A stretch of DNA of 64,000 bases from Ornithinibacillus halotolerans (GTDB lineage: Bacteria > Bacillota > Bacilli > Bacillales > Amphibacillaceae): NCBI RefSeq assembly GCF_014637405.1, contig NZ_BMEY01000003.1:120240-184239 (forward strand), read 5' to 3'. The notes under the pieces were generated by a model that saw nothing but the letters and a program-made list of their open reading frames with translations, did not search any database and was not told the origin of the DNA. The position numbers and the translations under genes are program-made. This document shows, piece after piece, positions 7,903 through 15,409 of the stretch. The first letter of the stretch is position 1. Each line of letters opens with the position of its first letter.

Positions 7903-8886
7903 ATGGATTTTAATATTATACGCTCAGCAAGGGCAGTCCTCCATGTCACTGATTTAGAAGCATCAAGGAAATTTTATGTCGATGCGCTCGGATTTATTGA
8001 AACAGAGTCTGATGAGAACCATATTTATTTAAGAGGATTAGAGGAACACAATCATCATAGTCTACTATTGAAAAAAGCAGGTACCCCTGTTGTGGAAGCG
8101 CTAGGATATAAAGTATCTTCTGAACATGATTTGGAAGCACTAGCACTATTCTTTGAAAAAGAAGGATATCCTACAAAATGGATGGAAAAAGGATCCCAAC
8201 ATGCCATAGGTCGCACGTTACGAGTAAATGATATCGCTGGATTACCATTAGAATTTTTTGCTGAAATGGATACAGTGGATAGACTATTACAACGCTATGA
8301 TCTTTACAAGGGATCACGTATGCAACGAATTGACCACTTTAATTGTGCTGTTACTGATGTGGAAGAAAGCTATAAGTTCTATCATGAAAAACTTGGCTTT
8401 GCCTGCTCCGAATATACAGATACGCCAGAAGGGAATATTTGGGCAACATGGTTACATCGGAAGCAAAATGTCCATGATGTTGCGTTTATGAATGGAAAAG
8501 GACCAAGATTACATCATATTGGTTTTTGGTTACCAGATCAGTTAGCACTTATTCATACGTGTGATGTACTTGCCTCAATGGGTTATGGAGAATCAATAGA
8601 ACGAGGTCCTGGACGACATGGTTTATCTAATGCGTTCTTCCTTTATTTAAGAGACCCTGATGGACATCGAATTGAATTATATAGTGGAGACTATTTAACG
8701 AGTGATCCGGATTTCAAACCAATTCGCTGGGATATTAATGACCCAATGCGGCAAACATTCTGGGGGCATGCTGCACCAGATAAATGGTTTACAGAAGCAT
8801 CTACAGTGTTGAATGTTCATACTGGGGAAGTTGTGGAAGTAAAAGAGGGGAAATTAAAGCAGCATAAGCCTACTTTTGTGATTTAA
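7903..8886 (+). CDS. hpaD: 3,4-dihydroxyphenylacetate 2,3-dioxygenase
   Basis: A 327-aa extradiol ring-cleavage dioxygenase of the vicinal oxygen chelate type. It has two VOC modules (about 8-125 and 140-270); the second holds the metal triad: His145 (RIDHFNCAV), His204/205 (LHHIGFWL) and Glu258 (HRIELYSGDY). It opens homoprotocatechuate to 5-carboxymethyl-2-hydroxymuconate semialdehyde, the HpaE substrate. The ribosome binding site is GGAGGG, 12 nt after hpaB. It is followed by a 207-nt repeat-bearing gap before hpaC. Confidence 0.92.
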   Translation: MDFNIIRSARAVLHVTDLEASRKFYVDALGFIETESDENHIYLRGLEEHNHHSLLLKKAGTPVVEALGYKVSSEHDLEALALFFEKEGYPTKWMEKGSQHAIGRTLRVNDIAGLPLEFFAEMDTVDRLLQRYDLYKGSRMQRIDHFNCAVTDVEESYKFYHEKLGFACSEYTDTPEGNIWATWLHRKQNVHDVAFMNGKGPRLHHIGFWLPDQLALIHTCDVLASMGYGESIERGPGRHGLSNAFFLYLRDPDGHRIELYSGDYLTSDPDFKPIRWDINDPMRQTFWGHAAPDKWFTEASTVLNVHTGEVVEVKEGKLKQHKPTFVI

Positions 8887-8942
8887 ATAGGTATTGTTTG
8901 TGGGGAGTTTTGACTCATTAACATTTGAGAGATATTAGAGCG

Positions 8943-9045
8943 TGAAAAGTGCATGAGGGACGTTCTCATAAACATTTCATAAGAAAATTACCCTAAAAAG
9001 TATATGAGATTCGTTCTCCTACACAATAAGCAGGAAAAGTATATG
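8943..9045. repeat. Degenerate repeat between hpaD and hpaC
   Basis: Three related units are seen, each centred on AAAAGT(G/A)(C/T)ATGAG followed by GTTCTC or a variant, with AAAAG cores at 8945, 8996 and 9034. The first spacing is exactly 51 nt, the second 38 nt. The AGAGCGT and AAAAGTGCATGA words recur in the 51-bp array at 40512-40963, so this looks like a decayed relative of that array inside an operon. Confidence 0.5.
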
Positions 9046-9093
9046 AGTTACACTTCATATATTTTTCTAAAGAATAAAAAAGGGGGTCAACAG

Positions 9094-9570
9094 ATGGATG
9101 ACCGCTTGTTCCGTAACGCAATGGGGAAATTCGCAACCGGTGTTACGGTAATTACGACGAAATTAGGTGAAGATGTTCATGGCATGACGGCAAATGCTTT
9201 TATGTCGGTATCCTTAGATCCCAAACTAGTACTTGTGTCAGTTGGGAATAAAGCTACGATGAAACCTTATATAACGAATGCAGGTAAGTTTGCAATAAGC
9301 ATATTAAACGAAGAACAAAAAGATTTATCCGCGTATTTTGCAGGTCAAATCAATGAAACTCGTGAAATAGATTTTTATTGGTTTCAAGAGATGCCAACTA
9401 TTAAAGAAGCACTAGTAAATATCGTATGTGATTTACATGATGCAGTAGAGGCTGGAGATCACACACTTTTTCTTGGGAAAGTAACGGATATCGTAATCCG
9501 TGATGGCGAACCACTTGCATTTTATGAAGGGAAATATCGTGAGTTAGAAGATAGTAAACGCGTGAAATAA
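9094..9570 (+). CDS. hpaC: Flavin reductase, HPA monooxygenase small component
   Basis: A 158-aa NAD(P)H:flavin reductase of the HpaC/FMN-binding split-barrel family (FRNAMGKFATGVTVITT, HGMTANAFMSVSLDP). It supplies reduced FAD to HpaB. The longer reading frame starts at 9004, but ATG 9094 has a GGGGGT ribosome binding site 8 nt upstream, and the family N-terminus MDDRLFRNAMG begins there. The 30 upstream codons fall in the repeat region. Confidence 0.9.
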   Translation: MDDRLFRNAMGKFATGVTVITTKLGEDVHGMTANAFMSVSLDPKLVLVSVGNKATMKPYITNAGKFAISILNEEQKDLSAYFAGQINETREIDFYWFQEMPTIKEALVNIVCDLHDAVEAGDHTLFLGKVTDIVIRDGEPLAFYEGKYRELEDSKRVK

Positions 9571-9603
9571 TAGTTTTTAATCTTGCTGAATGGGGGTATT
9601 ACC

Positions 9604-10752
9604 ATGAAACAGCAATTAGATCAGTCTTCTCAGATGTCTTTTGATATATTTCAAAAAATAAACGGACATGAACAAGTAGTCTTTTGTAATGATCCTAGTA
9701 CAGGATTACAGGCAATTATTGCCATACATGATACAACACTAGGTCCTGCACTTGGAGGAACTAGGATGTACCCATATGCCAGTGTAGAAGATGCATTAAA
9801 CGATGTACTGAGACTGTCAGAGGGGATGACTTACAAATGTGCAGCAGCTGATATTGACTTCGGTGGAGGTAAAGGAGTCATCATTGGTGACCCAAAGACC
9901 GATAAATCACCTGCACTGTTTCGGGCTTATGGCCAATTTGTTGATTCATTAAATGGAAGATTTTTTACAGGTACTGACATGGGAACAACGATGGATGATT
10001 TTGTTCAAGCGGCAAAAGAGACAAATTTTATTAATGGCATTCCAGAAGAGTTCGGAGGTGGGGGAGATTCTTCCGTACCAACAGCACAAGGTGTAATTTA
10101 TGGGTTAAGAGCGACATCACTATACTTGTATGGAGACGAAGATCTTTCTGGAAAAACGTATGCAATCCAAGGACTAGGTAAAGTTGGATTTAAAGTTGCA
10201 ACTCATTTGCTGGAAATAGGAGCAAACTTAATTGTCACTGACATTAATGAAGAAGCATTAAAAGCAATTGAACAAATTGCAGCCGAACAAAAAGGTAATG
10301 TCACCATAGTAGGTAGTGATGAAATCTATACTGCTGAAGCGGATATATTCATCCCATGTGCAATGGGTGGAATCTTGAATGATGAAACAATTGAAAAGTT
10401 AAAAGTAAGAGCAGTAGTTGGCTCTGCGAATAACCAACTGAAAGAAGAACATCATGCGAATGTACTTCATGATAAAGGAATTTTATATGCACCAGATTAC
10501 ATTGTAAACTCTGGTGGGTTAATCCAAGTAGCAGATGAGCTCTACGGGGCGAATAAAGCGCGGGTCTTAATGAAGACGAAAGCAATCTATCAATCTATTT
10601 TAGAAATCTATCAGCAATCAGAACTAGATGCAATTACTACGCTAGAAGCAGCCAATCGAAAATGCCAGGAACGACTAGAAGAACAACGGGGACGTAATAA
10701 CTTTTACAGAAGGCAAAAAAGCCCGAAGTGGACATTTATAAATGAGGTGTAA
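9604..10752 (+). CDS. pdh: Phenylalanine dehydrogenase
   Basis: A 382-aa member of the Glu/Leu/Phe/Val dehydrogenase family: oxidative deamination of L-Phe (or Tyr) to the arylpyruvate with NAD+. Lys78 and Lys90 ([15 protein letters not shown]) are the substrate-binding and catalytic lysines. [11 protein letters not shown] and the C-terminal RNNFY...PKW are features of phenylalanine dehydrogenases, not leucine dehydrogenases. A Rossmann motif QGLGKVG is present. The start at 9604 follows GGGGGT. Its place in the HPA operon suggests it feeds amino-acid-derived arylpyruvates into the pathway. Leucine dehydrogenase is the alternative call. Confidence 0.85.
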   Translation: MKQQLDQSSQMSFDIFQKINGHEQVVFCNDPSTGLQAIIAIHDTTLGPALGGTRMYPYASVEDALNDVLRLSEGMTYKCAAADIDFGGGKGVIIGDPKTDKSPALFRAYGQFVDSLNGRFFTGTDMGTTMDDFVQAAKETNFINGIPEEFGGGGDSSVPTAQGVIYGLRATSLYLYGDEDLSGKTYAIQGLGKVGFKVATHLLEIGANLIVTDINEEALKAIEQIAAEQKGNVTIVGSDEIYTAEADIFIPCAMGGILNDETIEKLKVRAVVGSANNQLKEEHHANVLHDKGILYAPDYIVNSGGLIQVADELYGANKARVLMKTKAIYQSILEIYQQSELDAITTLEAANRKCQERLEEQRGRNNFYRRQKSPKWTFINEV

Positions 10753-10755
10753 TTA

Positions 10756-11997
10756 ATGGTTGAAGTGAAATTCCATGATATTGGCGAAGGGATGACAGAA
10801 GGAGAAGTCGTTAGTTATCTCGTAAAAGTTGGTGATAAGGTAAAAGTAGACCAACCATTAGTAGAAATGCAAACAGATAAAATGGTTGCCGAAATTCCTT
10901 CTCCTGCATCAGGAACAGTGAAAAAAATCCACTTTGATGAAGGTACCTTAATTAAAATAGGCTCTGTTTTACTAGAAATTGATGATGGAACAGAAAAGAA
11001 GAACAATTCCTCATCGGAACAGGAAGTGTCTGCTAGTTTGTTAGCACCTAGTCCGACTGTTAAGAATGAGGTCCCATTACAAAAGAAAACACCACCTAAG
11101 CGGATCATCGCAGCACCACATACGAGAAGAATTGCTCGGGAGAATGATGTGGATATTGAAGAAGTAGTCGGTACCGGTCCAGCTGGAAGAGTGACAGATG
11201 AAGATATATTTCGTTTTGTTAAGGCACGTGATGAAAAAATAGAATTAGAGATTCCAAAAGGTGAAACGCCGCTTCTAGTAGAAAAGGAAAAAACAGAAGA
11301 CAGTGTTAGCGATACAATACCTTTTACTGGAATTAGAAAACAGATTGCTATGAATATGTCTCATTCGGTATCAACCATTCCACATGTCACGCATTTTGAT
11401 GAAGCAGATTTAACGGATTTACTAGCCTTTCGACAAGAGCTAAAAGAGGATGGGGAAAATATTTCAGTTGTTGCCTTTTTCTTAAAAGCGTTAGCAATCA
11501 CATTAAAAGAGTTTCCATTGTTTAATGCACGATTAGAGGAAGAAAACAAAGTCATACGATTACTGAAAGAATATCATATCGGTTTAGCTACAAATACAGA
11601 AAAAGGGTTAGTAGTCCCTGTAATAAAAGATGTGGATAAGAAATCGATAAAAGAAATACATGATGAAATGAAAGCTTTAACGAAAAGAGCACAAGACAAT
11701 AAGCTTTCTATCCATGATTTGAAAGGTGGAACATTTACCATCAGTAATGTTGGGCCACTTGGAGGTATAGCGGCGACACCGATAATTAATCATCCACAAA
11801 CAAGTATCATTGCATTTCATAAGACGAAAAAAATGCCTGTTGTCATGGAAAATGATGAGATTGCCATTCGATCAATCATGACGATGTCGTTGTCATTTGA
11901 CCATCGTTTAATTGATGGCGCAGATTCGGTTCTATTTACAAATCGATTTATCGAATTGATCCAACAACCAAAAAAACTATTATTATATTTGCGGTAA
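10756..11997 (+). CDS. Orphan E2 acyltransferase of a 2-oxoacid dehydrogenase
   Basis: A 413-aa dihydrolipoamide acyltransferase. Domains in order: one lipoyl domain (1-77, lipoylated Lys42 in TDKMV), a linker, a peripheral subunit-binding domain (about 118-155, APHTRRIARENDVDIEEV), and the catalytic domain with His383 and Asp387 (HRLIDG). It starts 4 nt after the phenylalanine dehydrogenase stop, so the two are translationally linked. No E1 or E3 gene is present in the window. It most resembles branched-chain-type E2 and may build a complex that oxidises arylpyruvates to arylacetyl-CoA with an E1 encoded elsewhere (inference). Confidence 0.85.
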   Translation: MVEVKFHDIGEGMTEGEVVSYLVKVGDKVKVDQPLVEMQTDKMVAEIPSPASGTVKKIHFDEGTLIKIGSVLLEIDDGTEKKNNSSSEQEVSASLLAPSPTVKNEVPLQKKTPPKRIIAAPHTRRIARENDVDIEEVVGTGPAGRVTDEDIFRFVKARDEKIELEIPKGETPLLVEKEKTEDSVSDTIPFTGIRKQIAMNMSHSVSTIPHVTHFDEADLTDLLAFRQELKEDGENISVVAFFLKALAITLKEFPLFNARLEEENKVIRLLKEYHIGLATNTEKGLVVPVIKDVDKKSIKEIHDEMKALTKRAQDNKLSIHDLKGGTFTISNVGPLGGIAATPIINHPQTSIIAFHKTKKMPVVMENDEIAIRSIMTMSLSFDHRLIDGADSVLFTNRFIELIQQPKKLLLYLR

Positions 11998-12004
11998 CAT
12001 GCAG

Positions 12005-12035
12005 GGCAGTAAGCACCGAACGGGGTTTTACTGCC
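12005..12035 (+). other. Intercistronic stem-loop
   Basis: An 8-bp stem, GGCAGTAA (12005-12012) with TTACTGCC (12028-12035), lies between the E2 gene and hpaG1. No U-tract follows. It may act as a weak attenuator or an mRNA processing/stability element within the operon. Confidence 0.5.
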
Positions 12036-12082
12036 TATAAATCTGTAATCGACTATTTATAGAATATGAGGTGACTTTCGAA

Positions 12083-12868
12083 ATGACATTTCAAGCTAAA
12101 GCAAGGTTTTCTTCAATGCTGGAAGATATCCAAGTCGGTCCGTCTTACATTGAATGGAAAGGGAAAAAGTTAACAGAAGATGCGCTCACATGGCAGCCAC
12201 CTGTAACAGGAACAGTTTACGGAACACTATTAAACTTTACGGAACAAGTTGAAGCATTACAAAGTCAATTCAACAAAGACCCTTATAAGAAACCTCCAAT
12301 TAGACCGATCATGTATATAAAGCCAAAGAATACATTTAATGCCCATCTGAAAGAAGTAGCAATTCCAGAAGAGATTAATGAAGTAGAAATTAATGCAACC
12401 CTTGGGATAATCATTGGGAAGACAGCTACAAATGTTAAAGAAGAGGAGGCTTATCATTTTGTGGAAGGATATACGATCGTAAATGATGTGTCCATTCCGC
12501 ATGATAGTTATTACCGTCCAGCCATCAAACAAAAAGCACGTGATGGATTTTGTCCAATTGGCCCATGGTTAGTAGGAAAGGAACATGTCGTAGATCCAGA
12601 TAATTTATTGATACGGACATTTAAAAATGACGAACTAATTCAAGTGAATCATACGAAAGAATTGGTACGGTCAATTCCCCGCTTAATTCAGGATGTAACT
12701 GAATTTATGACATTATACAAGGGGGATGTGCTGCTCGTTGGAGTGCCTTATAACCCTCCAAAAGCAATCGTTGGAGATACGATACGTATTGAAATTGACC
12801 AAATTGGAAGTTTAGAAAATCAATTTGTCATGGAAAATGTCCAAGTTGCAAAGGGGGAACACAGATGA
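12083..12868 (+). CDS. hpaG1: HPA-degradation isomerase/decarboxylase subunit 1 (HpaG1)
   Basis: A 261-aa fumarylacetoacetate hydrolase-fold protein, equivalent to the N-terminal half of the fused enterobacterial HpaG/HpcE. The fold is recognisable by IIIGKTA, VEGYTIVND and CPIGPWLV. At the position of the two metal-binding glutamates in its partner it has Asn104 and Thr106, so its metal site looks incomplete. ATG 12083 lies 9 nt after GAGGTG; the GTG at 12071 falls inside that ribosome binding site. It overlaps the next gene by 4 nt (ATGA), implying coupled translation of a heteromer. Confidence 0.8.
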   Translation: MTFQAKARFSSMLEDIQVGPSYIEWKGKKLTEDALTWQPPVTGTVYGTLLNFTEQVEALQSQFNKDPYKKPPIRPIMYIKPKNTFNAHLKEVAIPEEINEVEINATLGIIIGKTATNVKEEEAYHFVEGYTIVNDVSIPHDSYYRPAIKQKARDGFCPIGPWLVGKEHVVDPDNLLIRTFKNDELIQVNHTKELVRSIPRLIQDVTEFMTLYKGDVLLVGVPYNPPKAIVGDTIRIEIDQIGSLENQFVMENVQVAKGEHR

Positions 12869-13620
12869 AGCATGCCCGTGTTAGTTGTTATGGACAAATT
12901 TTCGAAGCGATAGAAACAGAAGGGAAATTAAAGCTATCGGATGGTAGAATCGTAGAACAAAAGGATGTTGTGTTTCTTGCACCAATAGAAGCGGGAACGA
13001 TTTTCGCATTAGGATTAAATTACGCAGACCATGCGAATGAAATAAGTTTCAAAGCACCGGAGGAACCACTTGTATTTTTAAAAGGTCCCAATTCGTTAAT
13101 TGGCCATAATGGACTGACCCGTCGTCCTAAAGGTGTTGAAACGATGCATTATGAGTGTGAACTTGCGGTTGTTATTGGGAAGAAAGCCCGTCATGTGAAA
13201 CGAGAAGATGCCTATGAATATATTTCAGGTTATACGATAGCTAATGATTATGCCATTCGAGATTATTTGGAAAATTATTATCGACCTAATTTAGCGGTAA
13301 AGAATAGGGATACATTAACACCGATTGGTCCTTGGTTTGTAGATAAAGAAGATATTAATGATCCGATGAATTTGAGACTGTATACGTATGTGAATGGTGA
13401 AATAAAACAAGAAGGTTCAACGAAGGATATGGTGTTTGATATCCCTTTTTTAATTGAATACTTAAGTAGTTTTATGACGTTAAATGAACATGACATTATA
13501 TTAACAGGAACCCCTAAAGGAACGGTAAATGTTGTAGAAGGGGACGAAGTAATTGTTGGAATTGAAGGGCTCGGTGAGCTGAAAAATACAATTGTTGGCG
13601 ATGAAGCTTTTGCACGGTAA
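12865..13620 (+). CDS. hpaG2: HPA-degradation isomerase/decarboxylase subunit 2 (HpaG2)
   Basis: A 251-aa FAH-family enzyme corresponding to the C-terminal half of HpaG. The metal ligands Glu97 and Glu99 (YECELAVVIGK) and Asp128 (IANDYAI) are intact. It decarboxylates 5-oxopent-3-ene-1,2,5-tricarboxylate and/or isomerises the resulting hydroxyheptadienedioate. It is translationally coupled to hpaG1 and followed by hpaF. The 2-oxohept-3-enedioate hydratase HpaH is also a FAH-family protein of similar size, so one of these two could carry that activity. Confidence 0.85.
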   Translation: MKHARVSCYGQIFEAIETEGKLKLSDGRIVEQKDVVFLAPIEAGTIFALGLNYADHANEISFKAPEEPLVFLKGPNSLIGHNGLTRRPKGVETMHYECELAVVIGKKARHVKREDAYEYISGYTIANDYAIRDYLENYYRPNLAVKNRDTLTPIGPWFVDKEDINDPMNLRLYTYVNGEIKQEGSTKDMVFDIPFLIEYLSSFMTLNEHDIILTGTPKGTVNVVEGDEVIVGIEGLGELKNTIVGDEAFAR

Positions 13621-13631
13621 GGAGTGAAAGG

Positions 13632-14015
13632 ATGCCACATATTATTGTTGAATATACCGATAATCTTAAGCAAGATGGAGATATAAAAGGATTACTAAAG
13701 AAGATTAATGAAGCAGTGATTGCAGAAGGAGATGCTTTTCCAATTGGAGGTATTCGTTCTCGAGCGGTCGAACTGACTGATTATGTCGTTGCCGATGGTG
13801 CTGAAGAAGAGGATGCGTTTGTACATGTTACATTAAAAATTGGAAAAGGGCGATCAGAAGTTGTTAGGAAAGCAGTTTGTGATCAAATTTTTCAAGTGAT
13901 CGAACAACACTTTGAAAATATATATGCGAACCGTTATTTAGCTCTCTCGATGGAGCTATATGAGTTTCCATACCCTACGTATAAGAAAAATAATATTCAT
14001 AAACGGTATAAATAG
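13632..14015 (+). CDS. hpaF: 5-carboxymethyl-2-hydroxymuconate delta-isomerase
   Basis: A 127-aa tautomerase-superfamily protein. Pro follows the initiator Met (MPHIIVEYTDNL), giving the N-terminal catalytic Pro1 after Met removal, the defining feature of CHMI/HpaF. It isomerises 5-carboxymethyl-2-hydroxymuconate before decarboxylation. The ribosome binding site is AAGGAGTG, 11 nt after hpaG2. It is the last gene of the operon, with a hairpin terminator about 70 nt downstream. Confidence 0.9.
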   Translation: MPHIIVEYTDNLKQDGDIKGLLKKINEAVIAEGDAFPIGGIRSRAVELTDYVVADGAEEEDAFVHVTLKIGKGRSEVVRKAVCDQIFQVIEQHFENIYANRYLALSMELYEFPYPTYKKNNIHKRYK

Positions 14016-14087
14016 TGATTATAGACGGTCTGTTCATTTTATACTTTTCTAAACGTATAAATCAGAAACCATCCTAAACATTTATAG

Positions 14088-14114
14088 ACCCGAAATCCTA
14101 ATCGGTTTTCGGGT
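14088..14114. terminator. Terminator between convergent hpaF and ytaF
   Basis: An 8-bp stem, ACCCGAAA (14088-14095) with TTTCGGGT (14107-14114), is followed by TATTTGTATT on the plus strand. It lies between two convergent genes and probably serves both. Confidence 0.7.
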
Positions 14115-14122
14115 TATTTGTA

Positions 14123-14752
14123 TTATACGAGATTGATAATCCCAAGTGTTATTAATAGCACTGGAGGAAGAAAATGCATTCGTTCAAGTCGTTTATTATT
14201 GGCTAACACTATCCCTACTTGAATCCCATAATGAACAAAAACACCACTCATTAAAGCGATTAGAATGGGTGTGTATATTGGTGAATAACCAAGGATAGCT
14301 GCCCCTATACCTGCCCCAAAGGCATCTAATGCAAGTGCTGTACCAAGTAAAATAGCCTCTCCTATAGAGATAGTTCCTGATTGATCTAAATCGGCTTTGT
14401 CAGGAGTTGTAATGACTGTTCGTAAACTTTGAAAATTATTTGGTGTTGTTGTTTGTTGGTCTATTTCCTCTTCTTTATTTATTTGCCCTCTTATTGTATT
14501 AATTAATGCAAATAAACCAATAAAGATAAGAATGAATCCGCCAATTGTTTTTGCGGTACTAATCGATAAAAAGGTATTTAGCATCTTTCCAAGAACCATA
14601 GAAACAAGAACGACCATACCAGAACAAACCATAATAATCGCTAAAGCACTTTTTGGAACAAGTATTTTTCTCATTCCATAGGATACCCCAACACCAAAAC
14701 CGTCTAGACTTACAGCAATTACGAGGAATAATAATCCAGTGAAAAATAGCAT
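14123..14752 (-). CDS. ytaF: MntP/YtaF-family membrane protein
   Basis: A 209-aa integral membrane protein with about six helices and two halves, each starting with an SLDGFGVG- or ALDAFGAG-type motif, as in the MntP manganese exporter and YtaF families. The central loop has DKADLDQSGTISIGEA, an EF-hand-like acidic loop typical of YtaF, which is reported as a sporulation-associated membrane protein in Bacillus. The ribosome binding site (AAAGGAT) is modest. It stands alone on the minus strand. Confidence 0.8.
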   Translation of the reverse strand: MLFFTGLLFLVIAVSLDGFGVGVSYGMRKILVPKSALAIIMVCSGMVVLVSMVLGKMLNTFLSISTAKTIGGFILIFIGLFALINTIRGQINKEEEIDQQTTTPNNFQSLRTVITTPDKADLDQSGTISIGEAILLGTALALDAFGAGIGAAILGYSPIYTPILIALMSGVFVHYGIQVGIVLANNKRLERMHFLPPVLLITLGIINLV

Positions 14753-14946
14753 AGCACCATATCCTTTACATGTTCTAGAGTATTGTATGGAGATGATGGT
14801 TGGTGTGTGCCTTTTATATTTGGGCTATTTTCATCTGAAATCAATAAAAAAATACCGATAGAACCTGCATAAATCTGTTCTTACTGGTCAGCTTTTGGTA
14901 TCGTTGGAATAAGTAATTATTTTGGTGTTATGTTGGAGGAATAATC

Positions 14947-15360
14947 ATGTTAAAAAAAGTAATAACAGCAATTGTATCAACTTTAATTTTTGGAGCAGTG
15001 ATGGGGCTAGTAAACTATTTAACAAGTCCAATTAGTGATTTTAATAACTTTTGGTTACCTGCAGTCTATTTTGCCCTCTATTCTGCCCCGGTTTATTTAA
15101 TCGGTGGAATTCCTATTTCTTATTTAATCGAGAGGTTACTGAAGAAACTGAATTTTAATTCAGACATTGCGAGGCACTACACGAAATACGGTCTCTTTAT
15201 CTTAGTCGGAATTATTGTAGGGATTTTTTATGTATTAATCTTAAAGATATCTGGAAATCAGTCTAATCAAGAATTGTTAGTTTATTTAGTTGGGGGAGTA
15301 CTTGCATCGTTAATTTTCTATTATGTGTCCCTCGTATTTAACCGAGAAAAAGTAAATTAG
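14947..15360 (+). CDS. Four-helix membrane protein of unknown function
   Basis: A 137-aa hydrophobic protein with four predicted membrane helices (about residues 5-25, 40-60, 75-98 and 105-130) and basic loops. I do not recognise the family. GGAGGAA 6 nt upstream supports the start. It lies about 50 nt before topB on the same strand and may be cotranscribed, though nothing ties it functionally to the topoisomerase. Confidence 0.7.
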   Translation: MLKKVITAIVSTLIFGAVMGLVNYLTSPISDFNNFWLPAVYFALYSAPVYLIGGIPISYLIERLLKKLNFNSDIARHYTKYGLFILVGIIVGIFYVLILKISGNQSNQELLVYLVGGVLASLIFYYVSLVFNREKVN

Positions 15361-15409
15361 AAGTGTGATATAGTAGGTAAGAGATGTTGTTAAGAAAGGA
15401 ATTACAAAC

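Noticed and set aside
9004-9093. Upstream extension of hpaC by 30 codons
   Set aside because: The extension lies in repeat sequence, has no ribosome binding site and is not part of the HpaC fold; ATG 9094 is well supported.
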